Shown here: piece after piece, positions 34,801 to 46,400 of the stretch
How positions within the stretch are numbered: the first letter of the stretch is position 1
Layout: the number at the start of each line of letters is the position of its first letter
Assembly (NCBI GenBank): GCA_022575985.1
Contig: JAKSXM010000272.1
Location: forward strand, 22,750,501-22,814,500
Direction: 5' to 3'
From: Anagrus nilaparvatae
Lineage: Eukaryota; Arthropoda; Insecta; Hymenoptera; Mymaridae
DNA: 64,000 nt
Notes under the pieces: generated by a model
Database searches by the model: none
Told to the model about the DNA's origin: nothing
Seen by the model: the letters and a program-made list of their open reading frames with translations, nothing else
Program-made: the position numbers and the translations under genes

Positions 34801-37800
34801 AGACGTGGTCGAATTTCCGGGGAAAAAATATATAATATCCTCTTGTAAATAATATTCAGAAAAACATATTTTGAAAACTGATAACCTTTTATAATAGATT
34901 TTCTCAAAATTTGGACCCTGAAACATGACAAAAATCGATTTTTCTCATATAAGAGGTAATCAAAAGCGAAAATAAATGGTTTCATCGGATTCCTGGGGAA
35001 AAAATACATAAGTTCCTTTTGTAAATAATATTCAGAAAAATTTATTTTGTAAACTATTATACTTTTATGATTGATTTCCTTAAAATTGGGACCCCAAAAC
35101 ACGACAAAAGTCGATTTTTCTCATATAAGAAGTGGTCAAAAGCAAAAATAAATGGTTTCATCGGATTCCTGGGGAAAAAGTATACAAGACCTTCTTTTAA
35201 ATAATAATCAGAAAAACTTATTTTGAAAACTGCTAACTTTTTATAATAGATTTCCTTAAAATTGGGACCCTAAAATCCAATAAAATCGATTTTACTCCTA
35301 TAAAACGTGGTCAAAAGCTAAAATAAATGGTTCCATCGAATTCTTAGGGAAAAAATAGACAAGTCCCTTTTGTTAATAATATACAGAAAAATTTATTCAG
35401 AAAACTACAATACTTTTAAAATTGGTCCCCTTGAAATTTGGATCCTAAAAGGCAACGAAAATCGATTTTTCTCCTATAAAACGTGGTCAAAAAATAAAAG
35501 TTTCATCGAATTCCTGGGGAAAAAATACTAAAGTATATCAATTGAAACATAATTTTAAACGTAATTTTAATCCACTGGAAAAACTGAAAGTTTTAAGAAA
35601 ATCCCAATTTTAAGGAGGCCAAAAAAAAACTTTCGAGAGCTATCGTGGGCTTAAAAATCGATGTTTTGGTCTAAATCCAACGAGAAACTTATTTTTTTTA
35701 CTTATATATTTTCGAGTTCTGCAGGTGCGTTAGGAATCCCGGATACTGTGAAAAAAAACCCAGTCTTATAAAAAAATTCAAATCATCATTATTCAAATTA
35801 TGAAAATATTGACAGCAAACGCTTAAAGTAGCTGGATAGAAGGTCCGGATAGAAAATTCGTAGACATTTTTTAGTGTAGAAAAGACCCTAATATACAGTT
35901 TTTTTTATCATTTTGATCGCATAATAAAACGCTTCCAGGTGACTTGATTTTTCAATGAATTAAAAATACAATGGTTCTATTTTGTTCTATTAGAAAAATA
36001 AAAATCTTACATTTCATTAAGTAGCTCGGGATGTATATCAACCACACTTTGGCCATGTTTGTAAAGTATTAAAGTCATAGTTTCCGAACCCAGAAGAAAT
36101 ACGGTACATTTGATTGCCACTTTAATGTCATCATTAACAAATATCTGTAAAAAAAATTTTCCTTAGCAATTTTTACTAAACATTTTTAGGTTTTTTTAGA
36201 AATTTTTCTCATATTATGCCCGTGTTTTAATTTGCTTTAACAAAACTATATATATGAAATAACGTACCCCCCACAGTGATCTAGAAAAAAAAGCGGAAAT
36301 AAGTTTGCTTTGATCGAGTTTCCATCCCATTTTAAAGCGGGTTGGCTTGTTTTACTCCTGAAGATCTGTATTTTACGAAAATAACGACAAGAAAATTTTT
36401 TTTCACATGATTTTCAACTCTTTTTCAGAAAAACCCACCCCTAAAAAAAATCTTTATAGCAAAATTATAATTTATCGAAAAAAATTTTCTAAGCCTTGAA
36501 AAATTATGAATATGCTTAAATTTGATTGAAAAACAATGAAATTATGTTTTAAAAAAAATTACCCCTATTCTACCCCTAATTCCCCAAATATAAATTTTAT
36601 GTAATATTTTTAAAAAAACCAATTTTATAAGCCTTTTAACTTTAAGGGTAGTTTTTGGGGAATTAGGGGTAGAATAGGGATAATTTTTTTTGTTAACATA
36701 ATTTTATTGTTTTCCAATCTAATTTAAGCATTTACATAATTTTACAAGGCTTAGAAAATTTTTTTCGATAAATTATAATTTTGCTATAAAGATTTTTTTT
36801 AGGGGTGGGTTTTTCTGAAAAAGAGTTGAAAATCATGTGGAAAAAAATTTTTTTGTCGTTATTTTCGTAAAATACAGATCTTCAGGAGTAAAACAAGCCA
36901 ACCCGCTTTAAAATGGTATGGAAACTCGATCGAAGCAAACTTATTTCCGCTTTTTTTTTTCTTAAGTCCTTGTGCCCCCCCCCCTGTTTTGTAGATATTT
37001 TTTATTCATTATAGGGTGGTGATATATAATATTATTTAATATATTATTTATATGATATATAATATTATTTATACAAAAAAAGTTTCATAGCAAGTTTAAA
37101 AAACTAAAATAATGAGCATTTTGGTTATGTTACGGGCTTCTATGCGTTTTTTATTAAATATATGAAAATAAAATCGTTAAAGTATGTAAAACTATTAAGG
37201 AATGTAATCCTTCAATAATTATTTATCAAAATTATTAAGTTTCATCGCTCTGTGTCATCAGCTAAATTTAAAATAGTTTAAACTTTTAATATTATGCACG
37301 TTTTGTTATGTTTTCTCAACATTTTTTTCAATGAACTTGTTTTAATAAATGTAAATGTAAATGTAAATAGTGTTTTATTTGTCCAATCACAAAATTTGAT
37401 ACATAATTATAGCCTAGTAACAATATAAAATAATAAAAAATATATAACTCTATAATAACTCTATTATTATACGAAAAATTTTCATTGCTTTTCATTTTCC
37501 AGGGCTCTGGAATGGGGGATGTCAACGACTAATCCCAGGGGACGAATGGTGCTTGAAATGGCCACTAGGTGCAAACTAGTGGTCCAGAATAGAGGCAACA
37601 GGCCTACCTACGAGAGGCCGGGTTGGGGTGTCTCTATCCCGGACATAACCTTCGCTACAGAAGCTGCGTCCGGGAGAATAGGCGACTGGAGGGTGATGGA
37701 TGATCAATACAATGGTAGTGATCATCATTATATCGCCTTCCGGGTATTGGAAGGAAACTCACAACGACCTCCGTACAGGAGGCGCCCCCTGGGTTGGAAC

Positions 37801-40402
37801 GTTCCAAAAATGGACGAAGATAGATTCGAGGAGTATCTTCGAATCGAGACACCGTCCATCCCTGCTTGGCATGGAGGGGCCACAAGTCCCCATGAGGCTG
37901 AAATCTTAGTTAAGAAAGTAACGTCTCTATTATGCGGGGCTTGTGATGCCTCGATGCCTCGCCGCAGGCCCTGGAAAGGGAGAAAGCCAGTGTACTGGTG
38001 GACTCCCGAAATAGCTGAGCTCCGGAAGGAATGCCACAGGACACGACGAAAGGCGCAAAGAGCGCGGGACAGACCTGAGGCTGCCGTGCTTTCTCAGGAA
38101 CACAAGGACGCCAAACACCGGCTGGCCAAGGCCATCCGTCAAAGCAAGGCCCGATGTCTGTGTTCATTACGCGATGATGTAAACAAGGACCCCTGGGGCC
38201 TAGGTTACAAAGTCGTAATGGGCAAGTTAAACCGGGGGTCCGACAACATGATGGACGCGGCGTCGACTGAACGGATCGTCGGTGCTCTCTTCCCTGAAAG
38301 GCCCATCCGGGAAAACCCGGTTGAGGTGATACCCAGGGAGGAAGTGCCGCTGTTCAGCGAAGGCGAGATGGTCAAGGCCATAAAGGCCATGAAAAATGGT
38401 AAGGCGCCGGGGCCGGACGGGATACCAGCGGAAGTGCTCAAAAGAGCGGTTAAAGTAATCCCTGGTATCCTGTTAAACATGTTCAATGCGTGTTTGGTGA
38501 CTGGAGTGTTCCCAAAGCAGTGGAAGGTGGCACGTCTCGTGCTCTTGAACAAGGGCAAGGGAGGAGCCCCGGACTCTCCATCATCTTACAGACCTTTGTG
38601 TATGTTAAATACCATTGGTAAGGTGATGGAGAGTATGCTCCGGGCAAGGCTCAGAAGGGCAATCGAGGAGGGCGGTGGTCTCTCCGAGGAGCAGCATGGC
38701 TTTCGTGAAGGGCATTCCACGATAGACGCCATCCGGCGTGTCGTGGATACCGTAAAGGCTGAGAGGGAAAAGCGGCCTGCAATTCGCAGGGACGTCCTTC
38801 TGGTAACGCTGGACGTCAAAAACGCTTTCAACTCGGCCAGGTGGGATGATATGATCCGGTCTCTCGAGTACGATTTCCAGATACCCAGCTATCTGGGTAA
38901 CGTACTAAAGGATTACCTGCGGGACCGGAGACTACTCTACGACACGCTCGATGGAAGGCGTGAAAGGGTTTTGAGTGCAGGCATTGCGTAGGGCTCGGTT
39001 CTTGGACCGGACCTGTGGAATGCCTTTTACGATGGCTTGTTGCGCGTCCACCTCCCGGAAGGAGTTTCCCTGATCGGGTACGCCGACGACGTGGCCCTGA
39101 CCATAACTGGCAGGGACATGGAAGTGACCCAGGAGAGGTTGAATCTAGTCATGAGACGGATCAACCTCTGGATGGGCGATCACGGGCTCCAGCTTGTGAT
39201 CCCAAAAACGGAGATTGTACTGCTGACCCGTCGAAGGGTTCCCACCGACTTCGATGTAATTATCGACGACGGCGGAAACCCTCACACGATCCGAACCAGA
39301 ACATCGGTGAAATACCTGGGAGTTCAGCTTGATAACAAGCTGACCTTCTGGGAGCAATTTCAGAGGTCGTGTGAAAAGGCAGCGTCGGTCGCATCCTCCC
39401 TGTCAAGGCTCATGGCCAACATTGGGGGACCCAAACCAGGGAAGCGAAGGCTCCTGATGTCAGTCGTCAACTCTGTCCTGCTTTACGGATCAGAAGTCTG
39501 GGCGAAGACCACAGAAATTGCCAAGTACAGACATAAGATATCGTCTGTACAGAGGCAAGCGGCAGTGAGGATCGCCTGTGCGTACCATACGGTATCGCTC
39601 GAGGCGATCCAGGTTGTTGCTTCGGTGATACCCATCGACCTGCTAGCGTTGGAGCGGAAATTCATCTACGAGAGCGTAGATGAGCGCGAAGTGGCTTCCA
39701 CTCGCGCCCGCTTCAACTCTATGAAAGCATGGAATAAACGATGGAAAAAGAACCAAGAGAAGAATGCTCTAAGGACGCGCAGACTGATCTCAAACCTGCA
39801 GGCATGGATGGGACGACAGCATGGGGAGGTGGATTTCCACCTTACCCAGTTCTTAACCGGACACGGGTATTTCCGTGTCATGTTGAGGCATTGGCATAAG
39901 GTGGCAACAGAGGAGTGCTTGCACTGCCCAGGCGAGAAGGATATAGTAGAGCACACATTCTTCGAATGTGTTCGCTACTCGGAGGGGCGCCCGCCCTTCC
40001 CGATTTGGAGGCCGGAGACGGTGGTCCCGGAAATGCTACGGAGTTCCGAAAACTGGAACAAAGTAGCAGAGTACGTAAGGGCCACCTTGTTGAAGAAAAA
40101 GGAGGAGGGCTTTCTATCGTAGATTGCTCTCCTGTCACTAGGCAGGGGGAAGGCAGCGGCCAGTTGCCTAGGCTGCGCGTCCCAAACTGAAGTTATACCT
40201 GAAAAGGGAGTTCCGGTTTGGGACAAACAAGCGCAGGGGGTTTAAAGTGTGTTTATCCAGTAAGAATCTGGGGCGTAGCCGGCGACCGCGTTCGTCGGTG
40301 GTCTCCCAGTTGTGCACTTTGTGCAACTGGGCGGTCATGGAAATTTGCGGGTCTTTAAGGCCCGCAAACACTCCATGGCTGATGTAAGATTCACATATTT
40401 CC

Positions 40403-40437
<35 letters not shown>

Positions 40438-43400
40438 ATTATTATACGAAAAATTTTCATTGCTTTCAAACAAAACAAAGTTTAGCCTAAAAAATAGTTC
40501 TGCTAATTTTCTCATTATTATGGTTCCAACTGTATGTCTGTAGCTATAAATGACTTCGCGTGATGCTAAGACCAAACAAATAAACAAACAAATTTTTAAC
40601 GTTATGTTTATATCTTTTTGTTTTTTTTTTATAGATTTTTTACTATTTAGGATGCAATTATGGGCTAAGAGCGCCCGTAAATGGCTCGGTTTTATTTACA
40701 AGACTTATTATTTTTTAATAAATTAGAACTATACGGTACGGCAAGTATACAGAAGAAAAACCTTCGTATCTACAAAAATCTGTAGATGAGTTATTTCTTC
40801 CTGTGTTATTTTTAGAAATACATGTAAAATTTTTTATCAATACAGGAGACTATGCAGATGAGCCATGCGATTTTGCAAATCACAAGTGATAAGAAAAAAT
40901 TATTTACACAAACTGATAGATAATTTCGTTACGATTAAGCCCATACAAAAAACTAATTTTTTATAAAAATGTAGATATAGAGATTTTTTATCTGTAAGGC
41001 AGTATAGGTAAATATTATTGCTGAATTATTTTTTATTATATACATAAATTATAGAATAAGTTGAATCTATTGACCAAATGGAATGAAATATAGATAGTGG
41101 AATTATATATTTTATTCCAGTTGGTCAATAGATTCAAATTAATCTGTGAGTTATTGGTAATTTTGCTAGTTGATTTATATGATTTATATTGTAAATCAAC
41201 AATATGTTTAGGTATTTTTTTCAAAAATTTTAACTTACAGCAACTCCACAAAAACTAATCAATACTAGTGACAGTAACATCAGCACCCCCACAGTTGTTA
41301 AGTGGCACTTGTTGGCTTTATTAAAAGATCTGGAAAATACGTTAATCATAAAACTTAAAAAGAGCATTGATGTAAGCTGTTTAGAAAAATTTATGCAATG
41401 AAAATTATTACAGTTTGTAATAAAAATATTGTAGAATTTTAGTTTGAAAACAAATGCATAGTTAAAAATTTATTCTTACTTTAAAAGTTTTTGGTGATAA
41501 ATAATACAATCTCTTAATTTTTCATATTTTACTTCCTCTGTATTTGAATTATCCAAGGCAGTTTTTATGCGGTAACTATAAAATTTTTGCTCAAGTTATT
41601 ATAATTTATCTAATTAAAAAAAGAAGAGAAATGAAAAATAACCTAAGAACTTTTGTGGCTCCAGTGAACTGATAAATTATATTTGTAAAGAAACAAGCCA
41701 TTGCCAAAATTGTCAAGACACATAAAGCAACAGTAATTGCTGAGTGAAAATATATTTTATAGAAATGTTCTTGTTCATTGACAAAACGTTCCATCGCAAA
41801 TAGGTGCTCTTTTACCCTGGGTTCATTTAGGGGGTAATAAATATCCATTATTGGCGTTATCATTGGAGTTGAAATTCCTATGATTGCAGACGCTGAAAGT
41901 AAAACTAGAAAAAGAAATAATTAAATTTTTTTTAGGATTATTGTTTTCATTTACCCGTATAGAAGTAACAAGTAACATTCCCATTTCTTCCTGATTTTAA
42001 AATAATTTTGAATTCATTTTTATCCACAAATTTTTTCCATTCATTGTCAATATCATTCAGAATTGATTTTATCTAAACATATGTAAAGAAAATATATTTA
42101 TTTAATTTAAACTTGCAAGCCTGCTTAAGCGATAAAACAGAAATCTGTCGAACGTCTGTGGCGCACATTTTTAATTTTCGGACCTTTACATTTTTGAAAT
42201 ACGATTTTTATTTTATTTGCTATTTTATTATTTGCCATTACCTGGGCTTTTATAGGTTATGATTTTGTATAAAAATAATTATCTAAAGGTAAGAGGTTAT
42301 GTACCACAGTCCGCCGTCCACGAAGTGACAATTTCATAATTTATTTGAAAAAAACTGCACTGAAATTCTTTTTGGCTTTCTGATCACTTGGATAGGGCTT
42401 CAAAGCTCCAAATCCTTAGCTTGCTTCTCAACAAATTTTTCGGGGCGTATAGCCCCAAATTTGAGAACTCTATAACACGAAATTAGGTTGACAAATAATT
42501 GTTTATATTTATTTTGAAAATTTTTTTGAATTTGAGGTTATAAAAATAGTAAAAACAAAAGCAAATGATTATTTAAGGCAAATAGACATTTATTTTGGGC
42601 CACTGCTCCCCGAAATTTGGCTTTAAAATCAACAAATAATCAGTAAAGTAACGACTTAATACAATTCGTCAGAAAACTAAAAAGATTTTCAGTGTGCGTA
42701 AACCAAATTTTTAATTTTATTTCATTAAAACGAATATTTTTTTTTCAAGTAGTAAATCATTTCAAAAGCAAAAATAATAATTAAAAACATTATCATTTAT
42801 TTTTATTTTTAAATTTTCCGCTCTTTTTTAATTGACCAATCAGATTGTGACTATTAACATTGAAGTCATGGCGCTTGCTTTCTTATGGAAATAGAAATTT
42901 ATTACTGATTTTGAATAGAAAGAAACTGTTGTAATGAAATAACTTGAGTGTCGTTTCTTTATTTTATAGAGTGCACACATGTGTTAGTGATCAGCTGATA
43001 GGTTATAATACGGATTCGGGTGGAAAACAATGTAGGTATTTTACATGGGCTCTTAGGGTGAATTTAGATGGAGCCAAAAAATCTTAGAAGTTACCGCGCG
43101 AAAATTTGAATTCAAAATTAAAATATCGATTAAAATTAATTTTCAATAAATAAGATTAATAAGATAATTATATTATTAATAAAAAAAATATGTTAAACTT
43201 TCTGATGTGCAATTTTTACATTTTAATATATTCTTATACGAAAAAGACTCATTACTGAAATTTAAATTTGAAAAAACCGCGCCTTGTAAGCATCGAAAAG
43301 TATTTGTATAAGTAAAGTATATATTTATACTAAATTTGAATAACTGTATTATAATTTAAGTAAGGAATACAATAATCTTCAAGTAGCATATATTTTTTTC

Positions 43401-46400
43401 GGAATTTTCCGGCAGATAATTGTAACTCAAAAATAAGTGTTATTTTAGGTTAGTAAAGTGGCAAAAAACCTTTGGAAATTTAATATTTTTGTCATCTTTA
43501 ATTGATTATTAATAAAAATAATGATTTATTAACAGGAAAAGTTAATTTGGGGAGAAATAAAAGTATTTATTAATTTAGAAAATGTAATATTGTCATGAAA
43601 TCTTAACAAGCGAAATCAGATTATAATAAACTTGTAAAAAATATGTAAAATTATTAGGTACATAATTATATTTTATTGGTTTTAGCTTGATAAGGTCGAC
43701 ATATTGATCGACGAAACGTCGCAAATAGATAAATAAATTTTTATTTAAAAATTTGATTTGCATAAATCACTGTTACACTTATGATGGCTCACACTAATTT
43801 CCGCAAGAGCCGAAATAGATCGATTAATATTTTGTTTGTTCCGTTACGTGCGTTAAATTTCTTATTGAAAATAATTCTTATCAAGAATTAATTTTATAAG
43901 AAAATTTAAATAATTTTTTATTTAAAATTCATAGGAACGTGAATTGTATTTTTAAAATACAATTTTTTCAAAATTTTAAATAATTTTGAATAATATTAAT
44001 ATTTTTTAAATCTTTGATAAAAAATCGTTTCTCATAAGACTCCATGTAAAAATGAACATTGTTTTCCACCCGAATCACGTATGCGTTAGTAGTCTGCTGA
44101 TAGGTTAAATACTCTATGGCAAGCATTAAATAATACAGACCATGTAAATATTTTAAATATAAATTTGTTTTTTTTTCGGATAGATTCCTCAAATCTAAAG
44201 GTTTTCTATAAATTTTTAAGGGTATTATGCTGTTTTAAAGTTTTTTGGTAAAACTGTTCTCCGCAGCCACCGTTTTTGAAAGTTCTGTAAAAAAGCTCTA
44301 GAAAAAGAAATAGGTTTTCGATGTGAAGTTTGATGAAGATTTGATCAGGAATTCGAATTTTCAGTCAGATTTTTCACATTCTGTGTCGATTCACTGAAAA
44401 ATTCAAATTTGTGCCCTAACTTTAAGTGAAAATATCCTAAAAGTTCTCCACCATAAAAAAATTTGTTTTTCAAATTTTCCAAAATTGCATAAATTTTACT
44501 GAATTTCCGAGGGTAATTTTTGTTTTAAGCGCGTAAGGGAGCTTCCATAAATGATGTCACAGCTTTGAGGGGAGGGAGGGGTCGAGCGATTGTGACAGAT
44601 TGTGACACTGGGGGAAGGGAGGTATTGAATAATTGTTATGTCACAATTTCAAATATCCTGCTTTCAATGGATTGACGTAGAAAACGTAGAGGTAAAAAAA
44701 AACGTACTAGACATTGGTGATTGCTTAACATATTTTAATAAATTCTCAACTTTGGGAAGAGGTGCCGCAATCAGCCTAAGTAGGCATCAATCTTGGACCT
44801 TCATAAGCCTGTAAAAAAATTTTTAGCCAAAAATTATGTCAGAGATGGGAGATTTTGGCCTCAGACCGAGCAATCTTTACAGCCCGTATATGCCTAGTGG
44901 CTTAACATATTTTAATAAATTCTCAAATTTGGGAAGAGGTACCGCAATGAGTCTAAGTAGGCATCATTGTTAGACATTGATAAAGCTGTAAAAAATTTTT
45001 TAACCAAAAATTATGTCAGGAATGGGAGATTTTGGCCTAAGACCGAGCAATCTTTACAGTCCGTATATGCCTAGCGGCTTTTAACATATTTTAATAAATT
45101 CTCAAATTTGGGACATAATTTTTTGCTAAAAATTTTTTAACAGTTTTATCAATGTCTAACAATGATGCCTACTTAGGCTCATTGCGGCACCTCTTCCCGA
45201 ATTTGAGAATTTATTAAAATATGTTAAGCCGCTAGGCATATACGGGCTGTAAAGATTGCTCAGTCTTAGGCCAAAATCTCCCATCCCTGACATAATTTTT
45301 GGTTAAAAATTTTTTTACGGCTTTGTCAATGTCTAAAAATGACGCATACTTAGGCTCATTGCGGCACCTCCTCCCAAATTTTAGAATTTATTAAAATATA
45401 TTAAGCCGCTAGGCATATACGGGTATGCTTTATGGCTACGATCTCTGGCTAATATCTCCCATCCCTGACATAATTTTTTGCTAAAAATTTTTTTACAGCT
45501 TTATCAATGTCCAACATTGATGCCTACTTAGGCTCATTGCGGCACCTTTTTCTAAATTTATATCGGGTGTTTTACTGGACGCGTTGAGTCTTCCGTACGT
45601 TTCGCCGCTAGTCTCGCCGCCAAAGTAGCCTTCATTTTGTTAATGATAACGAAAAAAGTAGCGATGTTTGTACATCACCTATTGGGAACTTAAAATCATG
45701 CTTGCAGAGCCCTTGACAGAAGAGGTATAGAAGACAACGCATCACAAGCATAAATAAAAAGTATTTATATGCATATAATAATTAATTACATAAATAAGAA
45801 AGATACTCTAAATGTGTTTTATATAATATATTGTTGTTATATTATGTAATTCTATGCAAGAAATAAATTAGTTTTTTATTCTCTAGAAACCAGCATTTTT
45901 TATATTTTTAGTGGGGCTTTGACATTAATTGTGACATCATTTTAGGGGGAGGGATCTTTGAATTGTGACATAGTGTGACAAAGGGGGAGGATGGGTTAAA
46001 AAATGTTATAAAAACCGTGACTTCATTTATGGAAGCTCCCTAATACCGATTTTCGAGAATTTTTCACTTTTTTCAATTTGGACTTGTTAGTTATTTTGCT
46101 GATTTTTCGCTTAGCCACGTGACCAAATGGAAATTTGATAAAAAATTTGAATTCTGCGGGAACATGGGTATAAGTAATTTAATAATAAGATATAAGTAAT
46201 TTTGGTGTCTTTAAATTGAAACATCTCAATTTGACAAATTAATTAAAATAGATTATTAAAATTTAATGAATATGAAAATTTTTAAAATAGGATTTTCTTG
46301 ATTTTTTTACATTTTTAGCCTAAAAAGCATAAAAAAGCTGAAAACAATTAGTCATTTTTTTGTCAAAACACAAAATTATGTTTATTATTAACAAAAGTAA

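Noticed and set aside
34230..35102. Small ORFs at 34230, 34629 and 34794
   Set aside because: They fall in the CCTATCC repeat and in the foldback with 176-bp units; no homology features.
38205..38831. Minus-strand ORFs inside the R1-clade LINE
   Set aside because: They are shadows of the GC-rich RT frame on the other strand.
41036..41251. Possible additional OR exon in a 71-codon minus ORF
   Set aside because: It overlaps the exon 6 donor and a hairpin; exon 7 at 36011-36144 joins exon 6 in phase and matches the family, so no extra exon is needed.
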